Positions 33,256-43,710 of a DNA stretch of 64,000 nt are shown piece after piece (positions within the stretch are counted from its first letter, which is position 1; each line of letters starts with the position of its first letter). A program made the position numbers and the translations under genes. The notes beneath the pieces are model-generated. The model worked only from the letters and a program-made list of their open reading frames with translations. It searched no databases and had not been told where the DNA came from. The stretch is from Petunia secreta. Its lineage: Eukaryota; Streptophyta; Magnoliopsida; Solanales; Solanaceae. Location of the stretch: positions 4,340,001 to 4,404,000 of the forward strand of contig JARKIP010000042.1 in the NCBI GenBank assembly GCA_029990175.1. Reading direction: 5' to 3'.

Positions 33256-34888
33256 ATGGCTGCACGAGGCACACTCAAATTTGAGCTCGTTTCCCGACCT
33301 CCTCATTTGATCAGACTTTGGTGGGAAGATTTGGCTATTGTCAGCAAGGCTCATGTTCAAAAGATACTGGGGGAATTGGTGGCTCTCAAAAACTACACTG
33401 CCATGACTGGTTTGGTTGAAGCTGCTACACATTTCTGGGACTACAAAAGGGTTGTCTTTCATTTCAATGGTTTCGAGTTGGCACCAATGTTGGAGGAGTT
33501 TGGAGGATTAGCAGGGTTGGATTCAGGGCCTGAGACTATGATTTATCCCCGAGATGTGGACTCTAAGGAGTTCATTGAACTGCTGGGAGCTCCTTATGAT
33601 CCATATATCGAGTTGCATGATGGGAAAGTCACGTTGGAATACTTGCATTCTAGGTTTGGGGACCCAACGCTTAGACACGAATGGAATGGGGCATGGGAAG
33701 TTCAAGACTTGGAGTGGACCGAGTCCAATGCTTTCATATTGCCTTTCTAGGAAGCATGGTTTTCCCCGACTAGGAAGGAAAGATCGACATAAGGATGGGA
33801 AGAGTGGTAGAGAGGTTACGAAAGGGTGCTTTCAAACATCAAGTAAGCTTGGTTCCAATGATTCCGGGGGAAGTTTACCGGGCTCTAACCAAATGTAGAA
33901 GAGGAGGAGATTTCTTCGAAGGGTGCAACTTGTTGCTGCAAATATGGTTGATAGAACACTTACATAGTGTCCCTGTCAGTCCTATAGCACATAAACCATC
34001 TTGGAACTAGGGATCCGTACACATAGCACCCGTATGGCTGGGAAAGTAGCATGGGAAGATCTTACAAACTTGGAGGGGTGGTACACCAAGTTCGAGGAGT
34101 TGCAAGAGGTGCAATGGGTGATTGAGAACTGCGATGGCTTTGTTGTTTCCATACAAGATCAAGACATCACTTTCCTGACATTGATTGGATTCCGAGGAAC
34201 TCATCACTATGTTTATCTAAGAATCCTCCGACAAGTGGGAATGAAATAACAAACCCCACAATTGACTGAAGGGAGAAGCTTCAACGTTGATATAAAGGAC
34301 ATTGAACATCCGATGGTTGGCACTATACTGACAATGTGGGAAAAAAGGCTCACTACGTAGTTTTTTCGTGGGCGAGATAGTAGGGTGAACCCTACAGCTA
34401 CCCTAACCTACCCTCAATGGCTCAGCGAAGATAAGGCAAGATTCCGATCCAAGACTACACTAAAAAGGAAAGCCAAAGCTCCAAATGCTGCTGAAAAATA
34501 CAAGAAGTTGAAACATGAGTTTGACCAAAGAAAGAAAGAGTTAAGGGTGACACAAGAAAGGGAGATGAGGAGACAATACAAGGATAAGATCAAAGGGGAC
34601 GAACTCAAGTATTGGACTGGCAAGGTCATGACTGCAAGGCAAGCTGCTGGGAACTTACAAGACTTGCTCAAAGGATGGGGAGAGTATTTTAAGTCAGTAC
34701 CGCTGGAAGAGAAGGAAGCAAAGGGATTGGAAATCTGCGAGTTTTTCATAAAAGCTCTGGGTGACATGGAGGCTGGGAAAGACCTGCTGGAGGCATTTGC
34801 TGATCATCCACTCATTAGTTTGGCTCACAAACCCAAGGAGGAAACTAAAAAAGAGAAGGAAAAGGAAGACGCTGGAGCTGATGTTTGA
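33256..34888 (+). pseudogene. Ogre ORF1-like gene, second copy
   Basis: The ATG at 33256 (MAARGTLKFELV) runs to 33750, then other frames carry the rest to TGA at 34886-34888. It repeats the first copy's plan: a W-D-x-KRVVFHFNGFELAPMLEEFGGLAG motif, shown in part by FNGFELAPMLEEFGGLAG; GFRGTHHYVYLRILRQVGMK in place of GLRGLQPYQPLSVMRQVGRK; and a Lys/Glu-rich coiled coil (KKLKHEFDQRKKELRVTQ). Identity to the first copy is low, so this is an old duplication or two distinct family members rather than a recent copy. At least three frame losses. Function unknown. Confidence 0.75.
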
Positions 34889-35344
34889 ACCTGGAGTCTC
34901 TTTGCTTGGCACCTAGTCTAGTCGTATCGAGTCAAGTCGTCTTGTCCCTTTGTGTTGTTGTTTTCGTCTTAATCGAGTCGTCGTCTTTAAATTATTGGTT
35001 GTACTAAAGCCAATCAAATTAAATAAAATTTTGTTGTTTTTGGGTTTTAGACTCGCGATGATTATGCTTATTCAAACGAAATGATGTGTTTGGTGCAAAC
35101 GTTACCTCGAATTGACGATAGGCCCACCTCTAACACAAAATAGGTCCCATCCATGATAGGACGCGATTTTGGTCGAACTAAGTAATACTCACATTTTCTC
35201 TTCCTATTTTTGATGTATCAGTCCCCAAGTCCCTGATAGTTTGGTTTGTGCATTATGGTCGTGCCGCAATACCGGTTGAGGCCCAAAGGATCAATCCCAA
35301 CACCTCACCTTTTACCTACAAGGACAAGGACGAGACGAAATATC
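34889..35344 (+). other. Spacer between ORF1 and gag
   Basis: No credible ORF. Repeated 'tcgagtc/gtcgt' words at 34918-34990. Confidence 0.5.
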
Positions 35345-36960
35345 ATGGCTGAGTTTGACAAGGTTGGAAATGGAACTCTTAAGAAATAAGGCATGGTCGC
35401 CTATGAAAGTTATGCTAAGCTGGAGCAGAGGTTGCTTGAACTAGAAAATAGGATCCCTCTTGCCCGTACCTATGAGATCATTGAACCACACCAAACTACT
35501 CGCCCTCACGGTAAAGATCCACTCTACTCCGAAAAAGACATTCCTTACCCTACCTACACTGCACCACTGAAAGCACCACAAAACAATTTACCCTCCTTCA
35601 CTGTTGAAACCAAAACCATCGGATCACCCACCAAAGATCATGAAATGTACGCATGGACTAAGGAAGACCCAGATAACACCAAGGAGCAAGTCCAATAGCT
35701 GGTAGAGAAGTTTAAGCAACTCCAATATACTAAAGGAACCCGAGGGCTAGCTTATGAGGACCTTTGCTTGTATCCTGACTTGAAGTTGCCCGAAGGTTAG
35801 AAGACACCCAAGTTCAACATGTTCGATGGCAGGGGAGACCCAATGGCTCATTTAAGATCTTACTGTGACAAGTTGATTGGAGTTGGACACGACGAAAAGA
35901 TCCGCATGCAGTTGTTCAACCGCAGTCTGACTGGAGATGCGCTAGTATGGTACTCTAAGCAAAAAATAAAAAAGTGGACGAGCTGGGAAGCAATGGTTGG
36001 AGACTTCGTCGACAATTGTGGGCACAACACTGATGCTACGCCTGACCGGTTCTACCTAGAGAAACTGAAGAAGAAGAAGCCCATTGAGACTTATAGAGAG
36101 TTCGCAACTAGATGGAGGGCTGAAGCCGCAAAAGTCCAACCTCCCATGGAAGACGCCGAGATAGTGGCAACTTTCATCCGCATACAAGAAGATGTCTATT
36201 TTGACAAAATGCTGAATCTGCAAGATAAGAAGTTTGGAGAGTTGATCAAGATTGGTGAAATGGTCGAAGATGGACTGAAGACTGGAATGATTATTAGTCT
36301 GGCCGCACTACAAGCCGCTAACAAAGCCCTACAAGCTGGCAGCACTACTACCTCAAGAAAGAAGAAGGACGACGTCTCCTTCGTGGCCGCATCACTTGAC
36401 CACTCCCCTACTCACAACCACTACTACCAAACACCTCCTCCATCCTATCCATACATACCACCCATAACCACCTACAAAGTCTATAACACCCAGCCCGTGT
36501 ACCAAAACCTACCACCACAAAGACCAACATACCCACAAAGTCCCAACTACCGAAATACCAATACCTATTCACCAAGGCCTCACGCCAATAACAACCCAAG
36601 ACCCAAAAGAAACTACACCCCGTTAGCTGAATCTCGTACCTAATTGTTTGAGAGACGTAAAGCAGCTGGCCACATACAAACCGTGCCATTCAAAATGCCT
36701 GATAGGATGACACCCTATTTTGATCAAACCAAAATCTGTGCCTATCATTCTAGAGGACCTGGTCACGATACTGAAAAGTGATACGCTTTGAGGGACAAGA
36801 TACAAGATTTGATCGACCAAAAGGTGATACACTTAAAGACTCCAAACGTCCACAAGAACCCTCTGCCTAATCATGGAGATAATAGGGTGAACCTGATCGA
36901 ATTGGATGAGGAGTGCAACTTGGGAAGGGACTATTGTTAAGGAAAAAGAAAACGTACCAG
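35345..36960 (+). pseudogene. Ogre gag
   Basis: The ATG at 35345 is followed by in-frame stops at 35387 and 35696. The core starts near 35800: FNMFDGRGDPMAHLRSYC, then LTGDALVWYSKQK, DRFYLEKLKKKKPIETYREF and RWRAEAAKVQPPM. This is the retrotransposon Gag domain. A Pro/Tyr-rich linker (36420-36620) and a zinc-knuckle-like CAYHSRGPGHDTEK follow near 36739; its last Cys position is a TGA. Gag forms the particle and binds the RNA. Several stops inactivate it. Confidence 0.88.
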
Positions 36961-38134
36961 CAACCACTTCAGTTGCTCAAGCCGCTACAACACCAGAGCT
37001 ATTGAGGTAGAAGTGGCTCCCAAATTCTATGTTGATGTGGTTCCCCCATACAGCGACAACGTGGTACTATGGGATTATGAAACAGAGAAGAAGAACAAGT
37101 CCATAGAAGAACAAGTCCATACTATGAGATCACAAAGAGGTGGTAGTGTTCGGTGAGGGGAACAATTCTATCTACAATGAGCAGACCATACCAGCAATTG
37201 AAGGGAATACTCCTGATGGGCAGACATTCTATACTGCAAAACTTGTGGGAGCAGTGCAAGGTACTCGAGAAGGATGCCGGAAGAACTACAATTCAAGTTG
37301 GAATCCCACAGACATGGTCCAAGGAGGTTATACTACACACTTTGCTCCCAAGTTGGTCAACCCACCACCTAGGGTTGAAGAAAGGAAGGGGAGCTTTTAT
37401 AGAGCCTACTGGGATAGCCGAGGTAAAGGCTATAAAGGGAGGAATTTGGTCTGGGAGCCAGTCATGTCAGATTGGGGAGTGCCCTCACGCGAATTTCGTG
37501 AGACTCTACCAGCTAAGACCGAGAAGAGACCAATGTACTCACCCGATGCTCGTCCCAATTGGAAATGCATCTCTGAAGGAAAAAAGGGAAAGCAAGTGTG
37601 GATACCCAAAGCACCTGAACATATGGAGGTAGTGATGGAAGAGCCATATATACTCCTACAACCTGCAAAGTGGCCCAGAGATTGGGTTATAGGCATCATG
37701 ATCAAGCATGGCTATGAACCTGGTAAAGGTTTGGGCTAGAACTTGGATGGTATGGTCGAGCCAATCAGAATTGTGATGAGGCCCGACAATGAGAAGCCCG
37801 GCATAGGATACATCGTGACCTACGAAAAGAGCATGGAAGAAGTGTCAATGAATTTCAAGTTCTATAAGAAAAGCACCAAGACTCTTATCTTCGTCTCGTC
37901 TGGATACTTGGATGGTTGAAAAATGGAGGTGTCCGCAGCACAAGGAGTGGAGCTGAAGGTAGCTAGTGCTGAAGAGGATCTACTGGCAAGAATGCAAAAT
38001 CTATTCATATCTGATGAGGACTGCTGTGTAATCCTGGAAGAACATGTAGAGCCTCCTGGACTGACAAAGGTTGGATCTAGAGCAGCACTGAACAACTGGA
38101 TCAGCAATCAGGCCCGAGCTTACCGTGGACCTTG
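36961..38134 (+). pseudogene. Ogre protease-region remnant with G-patch
   Basis: It starts with the linker (VVPPYSDNVVLWDYETEKK at about 37039-37095), then at about 37140 jumps into what normally follows the protease (VVFGEGNNSIYNEQTIPAIE). No D-S/T/A-G active site is visible, so the protease core appears deleted; a 15-bp direct repeat (agaacaagtccat units) lies near the junction. Downstream is a G-patch motif, MIKHGYEPGKGLG, broken by TAG at 37737-37739 and continuing NLDGMVEPI. G-patch modules often bind nucleic acid or helicases. The reading frame ends with TAG beside the intron donor. Confidence 0.7.
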
Positions 38135-38331
38135 GTAGAGCTAAGGGGATGAAATTTATTTTATGTTTCCTAAAATAAAACCCGACTTCTGAGCTGTGGG
38201 GTTTGCATTCTCCCTGTTGCACATGTCTCCCTAAATATTGTTTTGCAAGGATTTACAAATAAAATATCGCACTATTTCTTGTTTAATTTTTTGGTTTAAT
38301 CTTTTAATTTTGCAATATTTCACTTTTTCAG
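38135..38331 (+). other. Probable Ogre intron
   Basis: Donor GTAGAGC at 38135 and acceptor CACTTTTTCAG ending at 38331, preceded by a T-rich tract; 197 bp, no coding. Ogre elements are known to splice an intron between the protease and RT regions, and this lies in that position. Confidence 0.6.
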
Positions 38332-39980
38332 CATCCAAACTAATAATCCCATTGAGTCCACAATCGCAACGTATACTGAAACGATGGAGCTTGGGGAAAC
38401 TGGAGCTGATTTTGATGAAACTACGCAAGAAGAAATTGAAAGATTCGAAAATAAGCCTAAGCCAAACCTAGAGGAGACTGAGGTGATAAACTTAGGAGAT
38501 GGAGAAGTGGTGAAGGAAACAAGGATTAGTGTACATCTCAATGCCGAGGATAAAAAGTTGTACACTGATTTTCTTAAGGAGTATGAGGACGTATTGCCTG
38601 GTCGTACGATGACATGACTGGCATAAGCACGAATGTGGTAGCTCACAAATTACCTATCAATCCAGGCTTTCCGCAGGTCGAGCAAAAGGCCCGAACTTTC
38701 AAGTCATCGGTGCTGTTGAAGATAGGGGAGGAAGTGACCAAGCAGCTCAATGCAGGGATTCTGAAAACAGTCAAATATCCAACTTGGTTGGCTAATATTG
38801 TCCCAGTACCGAAGAAAGATGGGAAACTCCGAGTTTGTATGGATTACAGGGATCTAAACAGAGCAAGCCCGAAGGATGATTTCCCTCTGCCAAACATACA
38901 TATCCTGATCGACAATTATGTGAAACACGAGTTGCAATCCTTCGTAGACTGTTTCGCTGGTTATCATCAAGTTCTCATGGACGAAGAAAACGCCGAGAAG
39001 ACAGGCTTCATTAAATCTTGGAAAACTTATTACTACAAGGTTATGCCATTTGGGTTAAAGAATGCTGAGGCAACTTACATGAGGGCTATGACAACTATGT
39101 TCCATGACCTGATGCACAAAGAGATTGAAGTCTATGCAGACGACGTGATCATCAAATCAAAGAAGAGCTCGGAGCATCTTGCGCATGTTTTTCAACCGCT
39201 TGCAAAAGTACAATCTTAAGCTAAATCTGGCAAAGTGTGCTTTTGGTTTTCCGGCAGGAAAGCTCTTGGGTTTCATCGTCAGTAGAAGGTGGTATCGAGC
39301 TGGATCCATCCAAGATCAAGGTCATCAAAGAATTGCCACCGCTAAGAAGCAAGAAAGAAGTTATGAGTTTCTTAGGGAGGCTCAATTACATCAGTTGTTT
39401 TATAGCACAATCCACCGTCATCTGTGAGCCAATCATCAAGTTTCTGAAGAAAGACGCAGTGATCGAGTGGACAGATGATTTCCAAAAAGCATTTGATCGG
39501 ATAAAGGAGTACTTGTCTTGCCTGCATGTGCTGGTCCCACCTGAGCCCGGGCAACCTTTGATCTTGTACCTGTCCGTAGTGGATTCGACCTTTGAATGTG
39601 TATTGGGACAACCCGATTCAACTGGGAGGAAGGAGCAAGCAATATACTATCTAAGCAAGAAGTTCACTCCTTACGAAGCCAAGTACATATTGTTGGAGCG
39701 CACTTGCTGCGCGTTGACTTGGATAGCACAGAAGTTGAGACATTACCTGACATCCTACTCAACATTGCTGATATCGAGGATGGACCCTCTCAAGTACATC
39801 TTCCAAAAACCAATACCTACCGGAAAACTGGCTAACTGGCAAATGTTGCTCAGCGAGTTTGACATCACTTTCGCCACCCAAAAGGCGGTGAAAGCTCAAG
39901 CCATGGCTGACCACATGGCCGAGAATCCAGTGGGAGATGACTATGAGCCCTTGCATGACGAGGAAGTTATGTTCATAGGA
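38332..39980 (+). pseudogene. Ogre reverse transcriptase and gypsy RNase H
   Basis: After the intron the frame reads through a linker (DFLKEYEDV) and loses frame near 38600. The RT has KKDGKLRVCMDYRDLNRASP, MPFGLKNAEATYMRAM and the catalytic VYADDVIIKS (YADD codons 39133-39144). Another frame loss falls near 39190-39240, then FLGRLNYISCFI. Gypsy RNase H follows (about 39540-39900), with LSKKFTPYEAKYILLERTC. It would act in particles with Gag. Frameshifts make it inactive. Confidence 0.88.
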
Positions 39981-40480
39981 GAAGATATCACCGAAGAGTA
40001 TGACGGTTGGAGGCTATTCTTCGATGGAGCGGTCAATTTCAAAGGAGTCGGCATTGGGGCAGTATTAGTTTCCGAGACTGGACAACATTATCCCGTCACG
40101 GCCAAACAATGGTTTCCTTGCACCAACAACATGGCGCAGTATGAAGCTTGCATTTTGGGTCTTAGATTGGCAGTGGACATGAACATACAAGAGCTGTCAG
40201 CAATCAGGGATTCTTGATTCACCAGGTTCGAGGGGAATGGAAAGCGAAGAATTTGAAGATATTTCCATATCTGGAATGCATAAAGGGGCTGAAGCAAAGA
40301 TTCACTAAGATAGAGTTCCAGTATGTACCTAGACTGCAGAATGAGTTTGCGGACGCTTTGGCTACCATATCTGCCATGATCAAGCATCCTGACAAGAATT
40401 ACATTGATCCAATACCTGTGGCAGTGAGGAAACAGCCACCATACTGTTACCACGTGGAAGAAGAATTAGACGGACAACCT
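39981..40480 (+). pseudogene. Second (archaeal-like) RNase H of the Ogre element
   Basis: Starts WRLFFDGAVNFKGVGIGAVL (D in FFDGA), continues NMAQYEACILGLRLAVDM (E) and breaks near 40217; the later part reads VPRLQNEFADALATIS (D). A second RNase H after the gypsy one is a feature of the Tat lineage. Domain order and motifs are clear. Confidence 0.82.
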
Positions 40481-41728
40481 TGGTTCTACGACATCAAAGG
40501 GTTTCTCAAAGATGGAAATTATCGGAAGAATGCAACAAGCCTCCAAAAGAAGATACTGAGGAGGCTAGCAAATGGCTTCTTTCTTAATGGAGAGATTTTA
40601 TATAAGAAGATACCCGATCTAGGGTTATTGAGATGCGTGGATGCAAAAGAAGCAGCTAAATTGTTGGAAGAGGTACACTCTGGGACGGGTGGTCCGCACA
40701 TGAACGGTTTCGTACTTGCCAAGAAGATTTTGAGGGCTGGTTATTTTTGGATGACAATGGAGCATGATTGCATAAAGCACACAAAGAAATGTCACCAATG
40801 CCAAGTCCACAGAGATATGATTCGAGTGCCTCCCAATGAATTGAACATTATAAGATCACCTTGAACTTTTGTTGCCTGGGGAATGGATGTCATAGGACCT
40901 ATCGAGCCAGCTGCTTCCAATGAGCATCGTTTCATACTGGTAGCCGTTGATTATTTTACCAAATGGGCAGAAGCTGTATCATACAAATAAGTAACGAAGA
41001 AGGTGGTGTCAAACTTTGTCCGTGATAAGATGATCTGCCGATTCGGCATCCCCGAATCCATCATCACCAACAATCGGTCCAATCTCAACAGTGACCTAAT
41101 GAAAGCAACATGTGAGGTTTTCAAGATCAAGCATCATAACTCCATTGCATACAGACCTCAAATGAATGGTGCGGTCGAGGCGGCCAATAAGAACATCAAG
41201 AGGATATTGCGCAAAATGACAGATAATTCAAAGCAATGGCGCGAGAACCTGCCTTATGCTCTGTTAGGGTACCGCACCACAAAGAGAATATCAACGAGGG
41301 TCACTCCTTATTTTTTGGTGTATGGCACCGAGGCAGTGATACCCGCAGAGGTCGAGATACCATCTTTGAGAATCATCCAAGAGACACAATTGAAAGACGC
41401 TGAATGGGTCAAAGGAAGAATGGAGCAATTGGCCCTCATCGATGGCAAGAGATTGAATGCGATATGTCATGGGCAATTATATCAGAGGAGGATGGCTAAA
41501 GCATTCAGCAAGAAAGTTCGAGAGAGGTTCTTCGAACCCAGGCAGTTAGTACTGAAGAAGATATTTCCAAATCAAGAAGAAGCAAAAGGCAAGTGTGCAC
41601 CAAATTGGCAAGGGATGTACATGGTTCACCGAGTTCTGAATGGAGGGGCATTGATATTGGCAAAGATGGACGGAGAAGTCTGGCCAAAATCAATCAACTC
41701 AGACGCTGTCAAAAGATTCTATGTATAG
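40481..41728 (+). pseudogene. Ogre integrase, active-site Asp changed to Asn
   Basis: Zinc-binding region: LLEEVHSGTGGPHMNGFVLA and KKCHQCQVHRDM. A stop at 40862-40864 precedes the core (WGMDVIGPIEP). A TAA at 40988-40990 is in frame. The second catalytic position, normally Asp in ITDN, is AAC (Asn) at 41069-41071 (IITNNRSNLNS). The Glu region is NGAVEAANKNIKRILRKM. The C-terminal part is intact to TAG at 41726-41728. The Asp-to-Asn change would abolish strand transfer even without the stops. Confidence 0.9.
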
Positions 41729-41879
41729 GAGTTTATACCAATTAGTGATTTTTCCATTCTACAACACATTATGTAATCTGAACTACGTCACGACCTGATT
41801 CCCCAAGTGGGATACGTAGGCAACCTATTCAAAGTTCGGTCGCATGAATACAAAAATTTTATTTTCCCACAAAGCAAAC

Positions 41880-42080
41880 ACTGGGGCAAAATTTTTTAGG
41901 AACTCTCAAAAATTCCCAAAGGAAAAACAAAGCAAAAACTGGGGCAAAATTTTTGAGGAACTCTAAAAAATTCCCAAAGGACAAATATAGTTGACACTGG
42001 GGCAGAAATTTTTGAGGACCTCTCAAAAATTTCAAATACAAACTGGGGCAGAATTTTGAGGCCGCTCTCAAAATTCACTT
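41880..42080 (+). repeat. Tandem repeat, period about 57 bp, four units
   Basis: Units begin 'actggggca' at 41880, 41938, 41996 and 42042. Each has a stem-forming 'aattttTgagg...ctctcaaaaatt' core. It lies after the pol stop of Ogre. Confidence 0.88.
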
Positions 42081-42404
42081 AATGGGGTTTGGAACAGCAC
42101 AAAGAACGACAACTTTGGCCTTACACAATGCGACTTGCGACTCAATAGGACAAAACCATTCATTGCATCTCTTGCTCATAAAAGTTTTTCGAAAACATTT
42201 GCATTATTTACTATTTTATGCATATCCCTATCAACTCGGCCAGGATCCCGGCACTCGTGGACAGCGAATGCGAAGCAAGCCGAGAATGCACAAACCAAAC
42301 CACCCCGTACAACTCACCAATATTTCTTTGGATGCAGGCACGAAAGATGCCTAATTCAGCAATGCACGACATATATACTTCAACGAAAAGGTTTGTCATT
42401 TAAA

Positions 42405-42950
42405 TTAGCTAAGGGTACACAGCCCAAGGCGTCGGTTGAGGGTACACAACCCGATATCGATTTATCATTTAAATTAGCTGAGGGTACACTGCCCAAGGCG
42501 TTGGTTGAGGGTACACAACCCGATATCGATTTGCATTTTAAATTAGCTGAGGATACACAATCCAAGGCGACGGTTGAGGGTACAGAACCCGATATCGAGT
42601 TTCATTTTAAATTAGCTAAGGGTACACAACCCGATATCAATTTGCATTTTAAATTGGCTGAGGGTACACAACCCAAGGTGTCGGTTGAGGGTACACAGCC
42701 CGATATCGATTTGTCATTTAAATTAGCTGAGGGTACACAGCCCAAGGCGTCTGGTTGAGGGTACACATTCCGATATTGATTTGTATTTTAAATTAGCTGA
42801 AGGTACACAGTCCAAGGCGTCGGTTGAGGGTACACAGCTCGATATCGATTTGCATTTTAAATTAGCTGAGGGTACGCAGCCGAAGGCGTCGGTTGAGGGT
42901 ACACAGCCCGGTACCGATTTGTCATTTTTATTCTTTGCGGAGGAGGGTAC
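42405..42950 (+). repeat. Tandem repeat, period 69 bp, about eight units, open in one frame
   Basis: Units begin 'ttagctgagggtacacagc' at 42405, 42474, 42543, 42612, 42723, 42793 and 42862, with one shortened 42-bp unit after 42612. The period is 23 codons and both full and short units keep phase, so an ORF from 42135 reads LAEGTQPKASVEGTQPDID-type repeats until a one-base insertion near 42751. Ogre/Tat elements commonly have tandem repeats here. Confidence 0.9.
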
Positions 42951-43259
42951 ACAGCACAATGCACCAATGGAGGGCATACAACCCAATGTCGAATCTGACA
43001 CTTGACAGCAGAAGACACGCAATTATGGCATAGCAGACACAATCACATACGCCCAGAATCCTGGAAAGACAATCCAGTCCGGCGGGAAGGTACATTTTAT
43101 ATTATGTTGCGAACACATCTTCATTGCATGATACACCCCAAGCAAAGCAAACATCTCAGCCTGACGCCTTACATTCTCTTAAGTCATAGGCTCCTCTAAA
43201 GTCACGACAAAATTGGCCGCACTATCAACGTCTTTGCCTGAAGACTCTTTCATCATCTC

Positions 43260-43277
43260 CGGGCAAAGAGGGGCAGC
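43260..43277 (+). other. Ogre polypurine tract
   Basis: Cgggcaaagaggggcagc ends directly before the 3' LTR start TGTTGATACC at 43278. Confidence 0.75.
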
Positions 43278-43657
43278 TGTTGATACCCAATTTTGTCCAT
43301 CCTATTTTCAAAATCAATAGTTTTTAAATTTTACACACAATCGTGTATCCAGTCTTACCCTGTCCACTTCATTCAAATTATCTTCTCATAATAATCTGAC
43401 AATCAAGGCCATTTTCAAAAGCATCGCCTCAAACCATAGCTAGTCTTACAATTTCCGCGACTACCTCTATTTTTGACAAAATTGTCCAAATTGTTCTAAA
43501 TCCCAAAATTACAATTTTATATATTTCCTAGCCATCCTAACATTTCAAAACTAATTTCCTAATGTCCCTATATTTTTATATCTATTGTGTATAATTTTTA
43601 TACCTGTATAATGCCTGATATACACTATTTATACACCATATATACATAAATATACAC

Positions 43658-43710
<53 letters not shown>

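Noticed and set aside
41880..42950. CRISPR-like arrays
   Set aside because: Units are contiguous without unique spacers, and this is plant nuclear DNA.
42723..43022. Minus-strand Cys-rich ORFs over the 69-bp array
   Set aside because: Created by the tandem repeat read backwards; Cys pattern has the repeat period.
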